From contig PYST01000166.1 in the NCBI GenBank assembly GCA_003049485.1, forward strand, positions 1-64,000: a stretch of 64,000 nucleotides of DNA, read 5' to 3'. This stretch comes from Ophioceras dolichostomum (Eukaryota; Ascomycota; Sordariomycetes; Magnaporthales; Ophioceraceae). The notes beneath the pieces are model-generated. The model did not search any database. It had not been told where the DNA came from and was given only the letters and a program-made list of their open reading frames with translations. The position numbers were made by a program, and so were the translations under genes. This document shows positions 35,254 through 48,000 of the stretch, piece after piece (positions within the stretch are counted from its first letter, which is position 1; each line of letters begins with the position of its first letter).

Positions 35254-35802
35254 CATGGGACAAAAAGAAAAGACGGAAGACATGGCAAACTTCAGACAGA
35301 AGGGTACAGTTGGATCGAACAGAAAGACGAGACGAAAGAAAAGAAAAATGGATGGGAGAAATGAACTCGAGATCGAATAACAAATCGGACACGGAAGAGT
35401 CACGGTGAAAACCAAAGAAAAGGACACAGCAAACACGGAATCGACGGAAGCGGAATCGACGAAAGCTGCTGTGCACGGAAGAAAAGTCGGAATCGAAGAA
35501 GAAAAGAGAGGAGGATGTGATCGTGGGAGCAAAAACAGTGCTGGAACGACACTTGGGCATAACGCGATGGAAAGCAAACAGAACAAGGGACGTAAAAACA
35601 GGGAGACGGACAGACGGACAGACGGACAGACGGACAAGCAAGCAGCAGCACAGAAGCAACAAGTGTGAACAAATTAGAACCGGCCGGCAGTCAAATAATG
35701 GAACAGACGGAGCAAGGAGAAAGTAGGTAGCCAGGGGAAAACAGCAACGGAATCAAGGACAGCGCAGCGCGTCTGGCGCACCAAGCACAACTTGCCCTGC
35801 CA

Positions 35803-35840
35803 GCCAACCAGCCAACCAGCCAGCCAGCCAGCCAGCCAGC
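35803..35840 (+). repeat. CAGC/CAAC tetranucleotide repeat
   Basis: Tandem CCAACCAG then CCAG units lie ~55 bases downstream of the transcription-factor stop codon, in its probable 3' UTR. Confidence 0.85.
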
Positions 35841-35894
35841 TATCCTCGCCTAACCAAGCAAGTTCAAGTTCAAGCAAGATCAAGATCAAGCGCA

Positions 35895-38800
35895 TCAATG
35901 AAACAACTTAAAAGAAGCATTCAGAAACTCACCCCTCATCCCGCCCAGCGCCTCGAACGCCATAGAGTAATTCTCCAGCGTGCCCGAGATGCTCGCCAGT
36001 CCCTGCTGCAGCCTCACCAGCAGGTTGCCCACCATCCCCGGTGGGCCGCCGCCTCCTGCTGCTATCCCAACGCCTCCTCCTCCTGCAGTTCCTCCAGCTG
36101 CCTTCTCGGCGGCGTAAACGGCCTTCGTCCTCTCGTGGACCATCAGCAGCGAATACGCGCACTGCATGGCGCAGCACGCGAACGACGGCATCGTGCGGGG
36201 CGGGCGTGGCGGCGGTAGCGCGAGGGGGTTATTGAGGTTGTCGGCACCTGTGCTGGGAGATGGGGACGGGTAAGGCAGGGCGTCGAAGTCGGCGGCGATG
36301 TTGAGGGCTGATCGGAGACATATCTTGGCGGAGGCGTGGCTTGAGAAGGGGAAGAGTGTGGTGGTGGGAGAAGTAGTAGTGGTGGTGGTAACTGGAGGAG
36401 TAGGTACGACGCGGAAGGCGAAGTTAGCGTCGTAGCCGTTACCCCTACTGCTGCCGCCGATGCTGCTGTTGGTGCTGCTGCTGTGGGAGTTGTGATCGGA
36501 TCGGGGAGAGGAGAGAATCGAGCCCGGGGCGGGGGAGGCGGTGGATGGGCTGCCCCCGGAAGGGGAGATGTCTGTGGCGCAGGAGCAGTTGGGGAAGAGG
36601 CTTTGTTCGGGCGAGCAGAGGTCGGCACCAGTGCCAGTGCTGGTGCTGGCGCTTGTCGAGTCGGCGGATGGTGAGAAGGGCTTCGCTTTCAAGTCGCAGT
36701 GCTTAGCGGAGAAGATTGGGATGTCGAAGAAGGCGTTGTAGCGGTGGACTTTAATGCGGGCGCTGTTTTTGGGACGCAGGTAGATGTCAGTGAAGCATCA
36801 ATCACATCGGTGGGCTTGGCTATGAGACGACTCTTCGCCATATGGAACACGCATGGGCGATCGGGAAGCACTAGACTGGGAAGCTGGCAAAGGAGTGGAC
36901 ATACCTGTTCAACTTAATCCGGGCCATGCCCCTAAGTGCCCGGGCGACCACCCCTTCACTTGGCTCGACGGTTGACGCAGGGGAGGCGCTTATGGTCCAG
37001 GTCTCTGCCCTGGCGATGAGCGGTTCGAGGAATAGCTCTAGCTCCGACATCCGCTTGCAAACGGCCGTCATATCGCCTTTTACCCGGACGGTGTTGTTGA
37101 GCTCGATCACGAACTGCGACGCCGCTAATATGGCCTGTTGACCTTGTAAAAAGAGGGTGAAGGCCTAGCAGGTAGATGGATCAGGTGAGTTAGCCGACTG
37201 CAAGCAGTGGGTTGCGGACCTGGGAGTCATGGATTGGAGCACGTGGATGGGTCTCTTGCCTCTGGGTCGGCCTGGATGGTTGGATGTCGCGCCGTGAAGC
37301 CCTTGGAGAAAACGGCGAAGGTGGGTTTCTGTGGCGAGCACTAGTGTCAGTTGACTGTCCGAATCGTCCAAAGGAATATGGTAGAGAAGGCCAGGCGTCG
37401 ACTCACCTTGTTGCTGACTATGGCTGCTTGACTGATGCAGTAGTACTACAAGGAAGGAAGAGGGAACTGAAGGTCAGTCGTGTGATACTGAAGGGGGTAG
37501 ACGAGCAGCGCAGGGACGGATGTCATCATCAAAGAAATACAGGGTGAGTTTTTAGGTCCGAGCAATGCACCCACCGTCATCCACCATACCCTCCGTCTCG
37601 CCTCCGAAAAGATATCCTCCTCCTCCGAGGTCACATGCAGCTGCAAAGCCATGGCAGCCACGAGCGCCTGTCCGGCCCTGCTCTGCATTTTCACCAGGTT
37701 CCCACGCTGGGCATACTCGTAGACGCTGAGTATATCCAGCGCGATGACGCTCTCTAGCTCGCGCGGCACGGCGGGGTGGAATGGCGGCTGAGGACTGCCC
37801 GGTCCCGCCCCGGACGCGTTATACGTGAAGTCGCCATTCGCATCGAAGTCGTAGTCCCCAAGATTACTTCTGCTGGCTTGGAACGCCGCCGCAGCTGACG
37901 ATGGTGAAGACGACTGTGTCTGGTCCACCTGTAGAGCCTGGGCTGGCTCGGTTGACGATTCTGGGAGCTCGCTCTCCGACTCGATCCTCTCGATGGCTGA
38001 CTGTGCGAGGAACTGGGCGTACTTACGGCGGAAGAGGAGCGACTTCGGCTCTGCGTGGTGCAGGTCGGAGGGGCAGGGGATGAGTGCCAGCACGGCGGAG
38101 ATGGCCAGCGCGATTGGCGATGTCGGCTCAAAGTCATCTTCAAGGTCGCCGGCTTGGGGTTGGTGGCGAGCTATGAAGTTGTCGACGGGGATGCTGTTCG
38201 GTGGCGGCAGGATGGGAAAGTATGGGTGGATGAACACGTAGTATGCGTCCAGTCTACCAAGGCCCGGGGGGTTAGGGACGTGCAAGTGTTGCCTTCTTCA
38301 ACTACAGGCGGGCGGACAGGGGTCAGAAGAGGACGTACATGGTAGCATCGCCTTTGTACGTACGTACCATTGGTACGGGAGGCGGTGGAATCTCCGGCGT
38401 TACCTGCATGCTCTCGAACGTCCCGTCCCCGTTGAGGTAGTTCGGCACGCCGCCCATGAAAAGGCTGTCGAAGATGAAGTCGCTGTCCTGGTACCAGTCA
38501 TTCAGCTGCTTCAGGCCGGCACCAGGGTCGATGTAATTCTCGATCGCAATGGCTTCAAATTGGACGGGTCGTTAGTGCCACACTATCCAAGATTCGGCTG
38601 GGGTCACACGAGGGAGGGGTGGATAGATGCAGCTGGGGTCCTTACGTTCTTGGTATACGTCGAGCGTCTCCTGCGGCATTTGTTGCATCTGCGCCAGCAC
38701 CGCGGGGTCGTTCAGCTTCGGCTTCCTCCGTACCCTCGCGCCTCCACGTTTACTAGGCTTGTAGACGCAGTCGCGAGCCTTGTGCTGGCACTATTGTGGC

Positions 38801-39465
38801 CGGACGGGGAGGCTGCGTCAGCCATCTTTCTTCATATTCACATAGATCTGCAGGGTTGCAGGTCAGGCGGAGAGTAGTAGTTGGTGGTGGGCGGAGGGAG
38901 TAAGTGATGATTAGTGAGCTAAGCGGGCATGGATGTCGACGATGGGGTTGTGCACATACGTTTGCGCATGGGTGACCGCCATCGCAGCGAGTCCGTGATG
39001 CTCGACTGTTCGTCCGGGCCGGTCAGCTGATATTCTCTGTTCGTCCGTTCCGCCGTCAAGCCCCCTGCGCGCCCGGCGCCGAGCGCCTAGCTTCCCTGGC
39101 TTGAGTCCATTTTCGGCGACAAGGAGTGCCCGGAGACGACACCGTTTGGGACTTGGACTCAACTCCTCAGAGGCGTGAAGGTATGTGCCCGCCAGTTAGC
39201 TGGAGTCCTCACTCCAGCTCTGCCGTGCCTGGCGTCGGCTCAATGGTGGCGATGACGTTTGGGGATGTCACTGGCGAGACGGCGCAGATGGGCGCCCATC
39301 GGCCACCGGCAAGTGGGCAAAATGGCAGGTTCAGAAAGCGAAGCGAAAGACATACCATGACAAGCAAGCGATCTTGACCGGTGGGGTCGCAAACTTCTTC
39401 CGGGCAGGGCCGAGTTGCGAGCCGGACCCGGCCTGTGATCCTGGATGCGCCGTCTCCTCGGCCAT
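35895..39465 (-). CDS. Zn2Cys6 binuclear-cluster transcription factor with Fungal_trans domain
   Basis: Nine exons (39465-39356, 39005-38960, 38790-38646, 38552-38339, 38253-37575, 37445-37407, 37328-37260, 37164-36905, 36762-35895) give about 809 aa with consistent phases. The zinc cluster is built across three exons: Cys34, 37, 44, 50, 53, 60 (CLSC, RASRTRC, DGGHPC, ANC, QHKARDC), a perfect CX2CX6CX5CX2CX6C, followed by a basic linker (KPSKRGGARVRRKPK). The Fungal_trans domain begins near DAYYVFIHPYFPILPPP and includes LALIPCPS, ARRRVWWMT and YYCISQAAIVSNK. Intron 7 (37165-37259) has a GC donor (GAG|GCAAGA). The layout resembles sugar-response factors of the COL-26/BglR or XlnR type, but the exact orthologue is not certain. 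A GTGAGT after GGMRG at about 35937 could splice the C-terminus differently. Confidence 0.88.
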
Positions 39466-42400
39466 GCTGGAGTCGTCAAGTTGCCGAGCAGCAGCGAGGT
39501 TTAGGGATGTGGAGGCGAAGTACAACTAGGTTGAGACAGTTGTGCCGAATTTCCGCTCAGTCCCTCGGCTTTAAGGAAGAAGAAGTGCGTGGTGTTTATC
39601 CTGCGTGTCTCTCCTCTCCCGCTTCGACGAGATCAGCCAGGTAAGGTCGACAGCGAGATCCAGCGACAGGTCGAACTGAAGGGACGCAGACCTGAAAGGG
39701 GCTGGAAGTGCTAGGTATGGGGCGTCGGGTAGTTTGCGTCTCGACTCGTCGGGATAACGATCGGAGGGAGCTGAGGGTGGCAGGAGAGAGTCGAAACGGC
39801 TTCTAAGACAAAACCGAGATTCGGCGAGCGAGAGCAGATATGGCACAAGCCGTCCGTCCGTCTGTCTCGGAGCTTGTGAGCGTGAGGTCGAGACGCGGAG
39901 TGGAAAGGAGTGGAGCGGCGGCCTTAAAACGCGATTGATGTAGGATCGCGCAACTCCGCGGACACCTCTTCCTCAGCGGTTCCTCAGGGAGGTGTGCAGG
40001 AACGTTCAGAGAATACCCCTCACCGGCGAAAAGCGGAGGAGGGGAGGAGGCGGATTGATGAAGCTGTGTGTCGCCGAGCCGGATCAGGCGACTCAAGCAT
40101 CCCTTCGTGGGGCAAAAAGGCACTTAGTCATGCAGATGATGGCGACCTTGGCGGGGGGTGTGTAGTTCCCTGCAGGGCTTGGGCAGGAGCTACAAGGAGC
40201 CAAGACTCCAACAATGGGGAGCTCCTGCGAGCTTTGGTGTGGTCCTATCACCCGTGGGTGAGCTAGTTTTTCTAGGGGCCGCCGGCAGTCGGGAGGGGCA
40301 TTGGAAATTGATGAAGGTTTGTTTGGCTGATGATTCTGTCCGTCACTGACTTTTTTTTCCCTTCTCTTTCTTCACTCCTATTTACCTCATGGCTTGGCTC
40401 CTTCAGATATTGTCTTCTTTTTATCCCATTTCCTTTCCCACGCCGTTTTCCGCCCCTTTTTTTTTTTTCGTGCTATTCCCGTAGAGAGCCTACAAGAGAA
40501 TACCTATCCAGCATGCTGTGTAAAAAAATGTCATACACACAAATGCCACCCACCCTGTGTTGGAACCGCGGCTAAGCATGGCATGACACATTCTCGGCGC
40601 ATGGGGAAGGCACAAGAAAGGACAAGAAAAAAAAAACAAGAAATGAGGCGGCCCGTCAGACCTGGTGACCGTTAGTTTCTTTCAGCGTCGCTGATTTGAC
40701 AGGTCGGCCCCCGGATCGGGGGTCGCTCGGGGGAGGAGGACCAGACCACTCAGTCGGTGTGCGGGTCTCCACATGAAGCGGGCATGCAGGCACACCTAGG
40801 GCTGAGCTGATGCCATCAATGCCTGACTTCCTGCCTGTCTCGTAATTTGTTTCTATCCAAAGACCCCTGAGTCCCCTCCCTGTTCCGGCTTGTCTATTGA
40901 CCCCGTCTTCCGTCTTCCGTCTTCCGCCTGCCGCACGGCGCGTACAACCAGCCCCACGGATCTGTTATAGCTCAATCTGCGGTGTGGTGGTGTGGCCTCC
41001 CGGCTCTCGACAGGGGTCCGATCTCTAGCAATTGGTCCCCGATACGACTAGGTGGTACCGAGAAGAATACAACTCCCTGGACGTGAGACTTTTGCATTCG
41101 GTAGTCGGCTCCCCTTCATGTTCAGGGGAGTCAGCACATTACGTCGGCGTACGTACTAACATTGAGGTACTGCCACCGCCACGCCCTTCGACTGTCAGCA
41201 CTTTCTTGTCTCCGTCGATATCCCGCGCCCAACTCCCCAAATACAGCTGGCCAGATGACGGGCCGGGCGAAAAGCTTAGCGTGATGGCAAAAGTGGAGGG
41301 AGATGTTGTCGATATAGAGCTGCTTGCCTAAGGGGCTGGGCCATGTCAAATCCTTCGTGTCAGCCTGGCTCTCCGGAAAAGCGCCGGACTGGCCCTGCGC
41401 TACAACATTGGCAGATAGGAGGGTAGGGCGGAATTATTACCTGCCCGGGTACCTAGTTACGCATAGAAGAAGGATCGTCCTCGCGTTCCAGGGGTTTCAG
41501 GCTGTCATCTCGAGCCCTAAATAAAGTTGCAACAGTGACAACCTTTCCGTTGGATAGTTGGCCCTCCCGTACCTCCGCCTTCTTCCTGCCCACCTGGTAC
41601 TCGAATCTCCTGATATTAGTGATCTCTTGAGACCGGTAAGTGTTAAGGCTGCAGGCAGCCTGCTCTCAGAATGACGTCTTACACCTGGGCTCGTAAACTC
41701 TGGGGTCGTTATTGGTTAAGTAATTTGTTTCGAATTTCTTCTCGGAGCAACCTTCTATCCGCCACCTAATATAGAATCTACCAACCATCCAAGCCTCAAG
41801 GCAACGATCGAGATCATCACTACCTTCAAAGTATCTAACTAGACTTCTAGATTGCGCGTAAAGCCCCGGACACACTTGGAAACGGCTTTTAGTCCGAGCC
41901 ATCGATCCCGAACCTCCATCACCAGGTGTGCTGCCATGTTGCTTGCATAAGAACATTTGCACGGCTCTTCCACCACTCTCCTCCTTGCTCACGGCCTTGG
42001 CTTAAGAAGGAAGGCCAACGCTCGCTGTACAACCTGCAGAAGAAAAAAAAGCTTGAAATGTTCGAGAAAAAAGCCTGAATCCGGCCGAACTGACAGCTCA
42101 CCCCACGTGGCACGGGAGTTGGTTTAAGCTTTTTCGCTGAGTCGACTAACAACAGGACCCAACAAAGGGGGCCACCGCCGTTTCCACCGTTGTTCCATAT
42201 CCAGAGCAACGGCGGCTTGAATTCCGCACTGCCTACCAGACCTTAGTAACCAACTATGGTGGCGAAACGGGCAGGAAGCTTTGCCCAACTGCGCTGATAG
42301 ATCGATTACAAAGAGCCCTTCCGCCCTCGTTCATGTACAGTTAGTGTGATGTTGACAACATCGCCACGCAAACTCGCGCAGTCACTCATATACTTCGCTT

Positions 42401-43830
42401 GACAGACGGCCCGACTTCGCCCTCTCCTTGGTGTTTCTGTGGCCGGAGAGGACGCTAGGTCACAATGAATAGCGTCGAAAGTTACCCGGATATTATCATC
42501 GGGAGCAACGGCTAGTGTGCTCCCGAAATAAAGCAGACAGCCCACCAGCGGTAAGGCCTCTAATGCTGTCACGCAACCAGTGAATAGGGTGGTAGCACTA
42601 GTGCCTGGATGCCTATCCCTCACTACTAGCACAATAAACACCAGGAGGCTCATGTTTTTATTTGCTATCTTCTATCGAGTTTGGAGGACAGCTCGTATTT
42701 TCTTATTCATCTCGCTAGGTTAGGCGCCTAGAGGTAGCTATGGAGCGTCTGTTGGCGGTGAGTGAAACGTCATAGTAGCAAGAGGATATAAGCCGACTGG
42801 ACAGCTCCTTCCCTCAACAGAGGCGGTCGTCCCAACTAGGCCAAATGGCCTAGTTGGGAAAACGCACCACGACCGTCGGCTCCCGTTCGAGCGTGGCTCC
42901 GGGAGTTCGCGAATTCGAACCACGTTGTGAAGCAAAAACCCTCCCGGGGTTTTTCGTAACCACCCACCTCGTCCCCGGTGAAAGGGGATTGAGCTGGGTG
43001 ATCTTATTTATTTTTATTTTTTCTTTTCGTCAATTGATTTTCTTTTCTTTTCTTTTCTTTTCTTCTTCTTTTTTTCCCCCATTGCTCACGGTACTGTATT
43101 GCGTGCCACTCATGGTTTCTTGGCAGTGTTCTACGCGGGTCGTCGGTGGCACGAGGGGCGAGGTCCTCTTCCATAGACGATTGGCGCAACGCGTTCATGG
43201 ATCGAATCCATGGCGGTGAAGAGGCAGAACTGAACTCTCGGAAGGCGAGTATAGAACGCTACTCCTGACAGTACACCCGGGGAGATCATGTACCAGGAGG
43301 GGCTGTAGAAGAGGAAATTTGTAAATACTAGAGGGAAGTTGCTCCCACAAGAGACGTTGACAACGCGATGATTGATTGGCAATGCTAAGCTAGGTACTGC
43401 TGGGCGATGATGCAACTTAAAAACACAATGCAATCTTTCTCTCTTCCCCTTCATCAGGCAGTCTTTCTCTCTTCCCCTCCTCCATCAGTTCCCCTTTCTC
43501 CCCTTCCTTCGGTACAGTGCAAGAGCAGAGACGGAAAATACAACGCAGAAACAATAGAAGAGAGAAAAAAAACAGAAGCAAATTTCTTTCCTTCATCGGT
43601 GATCATTCATTATGAGCCCATCCATCATCATCCACTCACTCACTCCCAGATCGAGGTTGTGCAGTTTCATAGCCAGTAGCTACCTTCCTTCTTCTCCTTC
43701 CGCCCTTATTTCCCCCATTCTTCTTTCCTCATTTCTTGCTTGACCACACGGCTGGCTAGCCAGGCAGCTAGCTAGCTGTATGCCCAGCCCATGGTATGAG
43801 GTGGCAAGACCTCCAGGGAATGTCGAACAT
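39466..43830. other. 4.4-kb intergenic region, no gene recognised
   Basis: The region upstream of the transcription factor contains no supported gene. The part from about 41640 to 42700 is less GC-rich and lacks coding signature, possibly decayed repeat. A strong hairpin lies at 42831-42858 (own entry). Fragments around 42880-43215 have tRNA-like T-arm words (TTCGAAC, ATCGAATCC) but no complete cloverleaf. Confidence 0.5.
42831..42858. repeat. Perfect 12-bp-stem hairpin
   Basis: CCCAACTAGGCC, loop AAAT, GGCCTAGTTGGG. Flanking CGGTCGT (42825-42830) and ACGACCG (42869-42875) also pair, extending the foldback. No U-tract follows. Its function is unknown; it may be a small MITE core. Confidence 0.85.
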
Positions 43831-45093
43831 TCACAGGTCCTTGTCCTTCAACACCCCCGCAGCCTTCAGCGTCTTCGTCATGCAAAGGTGCTTCAGCCCG
43901 CCCTTGCGCGCGTTCACCTTCCACCGATACTCGTCCATGCCCTCGACAGCCGGGCGCCGGGCGTTATTCGCAGCCGCGATGGCCATGGCCGCCGCGGACG
44001 TGGAGCCGACAGGTCCACCACCAGTGGCTCCAGGAGCGGAGCTAGCGAGCGAGGGCCACTCAGTCTCGTCGGCGGCGACGTACTCCTCCGTCGCGCTCGC
44101 GGGGCTAGATCCCATTCCGCCAGGACCAGCAGGGCCACCGCCGCCGACGCGGGCACCACCGCCGACGGGCGTCGTAGGAGTAGTCGTAGTCTTGCCGGTG
44201 GCGCTAGCAGGCGAAGGCGGCAGCGCCTGATGCATCTGCGAATGCTGCTGCGAATGCTGCGAATGCTGCTGAGTATTGCCACTACCACCAGCACCAGCTC
44301 CGGCGGTGGTAATGGTCATGGGCGCGAGCTTGGGGCAAACGCGGATGGCGTGCGGGCAGGCTACCCACGAGCTCTGGATCTCGGCCGAGGAGTAGTAGTC
44401 GACCAGGCTAGCGCCCAGCCTGTAGAACCCCGGCTTCGTGATGATGAAGTCGTCAAAGACGAAATAGGCCGACTCGCGCTCGATCGGCGGCTTCTTCTCG
44501 TAGTCGTTGCGGAAGTCGTGGTTGATCACCGCGGTCGGCGTGTCGGTCTCGGTCTCGCCGTTCAGGTGGTGCAGCGGCTCGTCGTCTCCGCCGTCGTCGT
44601 TGTTGTTGTTGTTCTTTCCTCCTCCGGTAGTAGTAGTAGAAGGTACGTTGAGAGAGGAAGAAGATGTTGTGTTGGCGCTGGCACTGCTGGCACTGGCCGC
44701 TGTTGTCTGGTTGTTGCCACCGCCGCCGCTGTTGCTGGTGGAGGGGCCACCACCACTGCTGGAACCACCGCCGACGACGCCGGAGGTTCCGGAGCGCAGC
44801 TCGATGGCAACAGTCAGCTCGCCCTCGCCGCCGATGCGCAGCTGGGACGTGGGCACGACGAGGACGAGCGGCACGGACAGCGGCTCATTGACCGTGGCCT
44901 CGTAAGGGCCGTCGAGGACGAAGGTCGCGTCCGGGGCGAGCCGCGTGGTGGCCGACATCGACGACGCGTTGCCGCCGGTGCTCAGCGGGCTCTCGTTGCC
45001 AGCAATGTCGCCAGAGGCCTGCTGCTGTTGGCGGGCTTGGGACTTGGAATGGTGCCTCGGCTCCTTCTTGTCGTAGAGCGTTGTCGGTAGCAT
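43831..45093 (-). CDS. Putative divergent velvet-like protein 1
   Basis: This is a single-exon frame of 420 aa from the ATG at 45093 (MLPTTLYDKKEP). The N-terminal ~60 residues are Gln/Ser-rich. A beta-rich region then follows (ATFVLDGPYEATVNEPLSVP, LVLVVPTSQLRIGGEGELTV), split by a Gly/Ser/Asn-rich insert of ~100 residues from the more diagnostic segment ESAYFVFDDFIITKPGFYRL and SWVACPHAIRVCPKL. That last block mirrors the velvet-domain pattern of FFVFPDLSV-type strand, then G-x-YRL, then a short strand before a final helix. A second insert is rich in Gln/His, Gly/Pro and Ala. The C-terminus (EYRWKVNARKGGLKHLCMTK) could be the closing helix. The RQQP and MCG motifs of classical VeA/VelB/VosA are not visible, so the assignment is tentative. 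A fold search would settle it. Confidence 0.4.
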   Translation of the reverse strand: MLPTTLYDKKEPRHHSKSQARQQQQASGDIAGNESPLSTGGNASSMSATTRLAPDATFVLDGPYEATVNEPLSVPLVLVVPTSQLRIGGEGELTVAIELRSGTSGVVGGGSSSGGGPSTSNSGGGGNNQTTAASASSASANTTSSSSLNVPSTTTTGGGKNNNNNDDGGDDEPLHHLNGETETDTPTAVINHDFRNDYEKKPPIERESAYFVFDDFIITKPGFYRLGASLVDYYSSAEIQSSWVACPHAIRVCPKLAPMTITTAGAGAGGSGNTQQHSQHSQQHSQMHQALPPSPASATGKTTTTPTTPVGGGARVGGGGPAGPGGMGSSPASATEEYVAADETEWPSLASSAPGATGGGPVGSTSAAAMAIAAANNARRPAVEGMDEYRWKVNARKGGLKHLCMTKTLKAAGVLKDKDL

Positions 45094-48000
45094 CTTTGCG
45101 TTTTTTTTTTTCGGAGGGCCCTCCTCGCTGGCCAGGCGTCTTTCTCTTAAATTGGTTTTTTCTCTCTCGCTCGTTAGTTTGTTTGATTCTTTCATTCTCT
45201 GTTTGACGTTGTTGACCGGATGGTTGAGGAGGGGAAGAGCGGGTTGGTTGTTGTTGGGTTGTTGAAGAAGGTGAAGTCGAGGCGAGACAAACGCGCCTTC
45301 CGACTGAAGTTTTTTTAATTCTAGACACGTCTTTGAAAATGCTGTGGCGAGTGCCCGTGTCCGGGGTAGCTGGCTTGCTTTTGTTGAAAATAATTGGGGC
45401 TGAAAAAAAGTGACTGGTCTCTTTTCTGCTTCACGCCGTCAAAGGTGTGGCGGCATCACGATACCTTGCTTGCACGTTCTTGACCTGACACGGTACCGTC
45501 GCGTGATGCCTTTGAAGAGGCAGGTACCTAGGTATCTCGGTGATCTCATTCTGATGGCAGAGGGTCATTTCCATCGTTACTTCCCGAATCGACTATCGGC
45601 TTTTGCCTACGGTGTGCGTGCGCTCTGTTCCTCCTGCCTCGTGCGGCAGTCACTTCGCGACTACGGTGAGAATTACCTGGCCACATGCAGTGCGTTTGCT
45701 TGCTCTTGTCGATGGACAAAGGCCAGTGCCTTGGATGCTATCCGAAACATTCATTATCTCTTCCTTGGTTCTCAGTTGTTTAAATTATAACGTCCGGTCG
45801 TTCTCTACCTGCGCCGTAAACTCGTTGCGGCACTAACGAGATGACATGTCTCACATCAGAGAACACGGATGTGACGAGTCGTTTTCAAACAAGAGCTCCG
45901 CAGTGCCCTCCCAGACGCTGCCTGAGAATTCTGGCAGAAGAATGCCTGCTGGTCAGGTCGGTGTAACCACCCTAACAGCCTGAGCGCCTCAGGCCTTTGT
46001 CCTGGTACGTGCTCCCGTCCGAACAACAGCGGTAGGGACGCGTTGTGACTCACCAGCCCCGCGTACCGGGGCTCTGTGCGGCCTTCGCGCGAGCCCGTGG
46101 AAGTTTGGCTCTACACAGGCCAGGGTTTCGGGAACCTCCTCCTATTGGCCACACCACCGCCGAGCCCAGCCTGAAACCCAGCCCAGCACGGCTGGCCGAG
46201 GGACAGCTTTGATTATAAATTTCAAATTTTCACCCGGCTACTGCATATTTAAAATTCATACGTGATTTCGCACGATAAGGCTCGACTGCTCCAGACTACC
46301 TAGTGAGGTGAGAACAGTGTAGGGTTTACATGTACTAAGCTAACGGGTGCCTCATATTACCTGGGAGGGAGCTTTCCTCCCGGATGTCTGGGAACTGACG
46401 TGGAAACGGCGCAGACAGACTGGATCGCTGCCACCGACTTCCGCTCTACCTTCGTGGGCGGCCGCTGCGTTGGGAGAACAGCTGGTTCGAAGACGGCACG
46501 GGGGTGTGCGCCGGCCTGCCGGCCTGCAGACATGGATCTGTGGATCTGGGTGGCCGTGAGGGCAAGGGCAAGGCTGGAAATCCCTGCCAGATGGGGGGCC
46601 ATGTATGTTGGTATGGTAGGTAGTCTTGTTGCGCTGGCCTTTTTGTGCAGCGACAGCAGCCTCCTGTAATTGTAATTGTGGTGGTGTGCAGACCCAGACA
46701 ACCCACCGTGGGAGTTGTCATGGCGGCCGGAGTGCTCGACTCGCCGGATGTTGGAATTGCAGACCTTCGCGTTCTCGTTTTCTGCATGCATCCTTCCGCA
46801 TCAAACCACCCTTCGCTTCGCACCCACGCATCAGTCAGCGTCTTCCTAGCGTTCTGGTCCGATCAGCCTTAACACTGGCTCGAGTGAGGCTGCATGCACC
46901 GTCTTCCTGTCTACCGTCAGCGTATGGGGGGCTGGCAACTTTGTCTACCTGCTCGGCGACCTACCTAGCATACATGTGTACCTCGGGCACACCTCAGTAT
47001 CGACCGCCCGTCCCCGTTCGCCATCTGCGCGCCAAATCATCTTCGTCCCTGTCCCTTGTATGCCACCTACCCTCCAAGTGGTGATATGAGTCAGTGGTGA
47101 AAGTGGCGATGAATTCCACGATGCCTCGCCAGCTGTCTCTTCGTCAGTAGGCAGTGGGTGGTCTCACCTCTTCTGGTTGCAGTCATCCGTCTGCATATGG
47201 AGTCAGCATCGGCTTCCGGAGATACAGTTGTACCTTCCAAGGCATTCCGAATCTCGCTGTACTATCACACCCGTCTAGCCTGAGGAAAGCAGACGGGACG
47301 AAGGTAATCTGCCTGAGGGTTCTGTGACCCCAACGAAGGCGTCTGGTCCAGGGATTGTTCCGCCGGCCGGCAACTGCTCTACTCGCCCGCGTCCGAGTTC
47401 GGGAGCTACTCCTCATACATCTTTTCCCCTAGCTGCCTCCGAGCATCACTGGCCAATACTGTGAGGCTGCAAATCATTGCTATCTAAAAAAAAGGTGCAT
47501 TTCTGCTTTACGCCTGTCCATTCCCTCCTCCCCACGCCACGAGTTGTTGTTCTTGACACGTCTACGTGCGTGTCTCAATGTGACTGTCAGTGTGACAGCG
47601 CGATAGTCAGTGGAGGGTTGCGAGCTGAGCTGGCAGGCCGGCTGGCGGGTGATGACATCCATCCATCCATCAATCCATCCGCTCTGTGGGCGTTGTTGGC
47701 ACTGTGACAGGGACGTGGATGGGATGTATTCATTTGGTTCTTCCCTTCAAAGCATCACGAGGGCGAGAGAAAGATTTGGGTCCCTGTCACGCAATGTGAG
47801 AAAAACAGTGTCAAATAAATTCCATCGAGAAAGCTGTCGCCTGCTAAAATAACTACCTAAATAGCCATCCAATATCATCTGCCGACTAAATAGAAACATG
47901 TGTTGATGGTGAACACTAGGTCCCTCAGATCCCAACTGACTAAACTTTCGCAAGGAAATGCTCCGTGGTTCCTTGAAAGAGTTGACATTGTGATGTGTAC

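Larger units (their letters stand above)
33243..35894. other. Convergent intergenic region
   Basis: No gene was recognised. A 25-base A tract sits at 35229-35253, followed by a purine-rich (A/G) strand up to ~35620. GACGGACA tandem units lie at 35606-35640 and CAGC/CAAC tandem units at 35803-35840. The last two lie just downstream of the minus-strand Zn2Cys6 gene. Confidence 0.5.

Noticed and set aside
42840..43215. tRNA-like words (GGCCTAGTTGG, TTCGAAC, GGATCGAATCC)
   Set aside because: No complete cloverleaf could be drawn on either strand; anticodon arms do not pair.
43896..45090. Long plus-strand frame antisense to velvet-like gene 1
   Set aside because: Arg/Val-rich antisense translation of Gly/Ser repeats. 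The minus-strand frame has the sensible protein.
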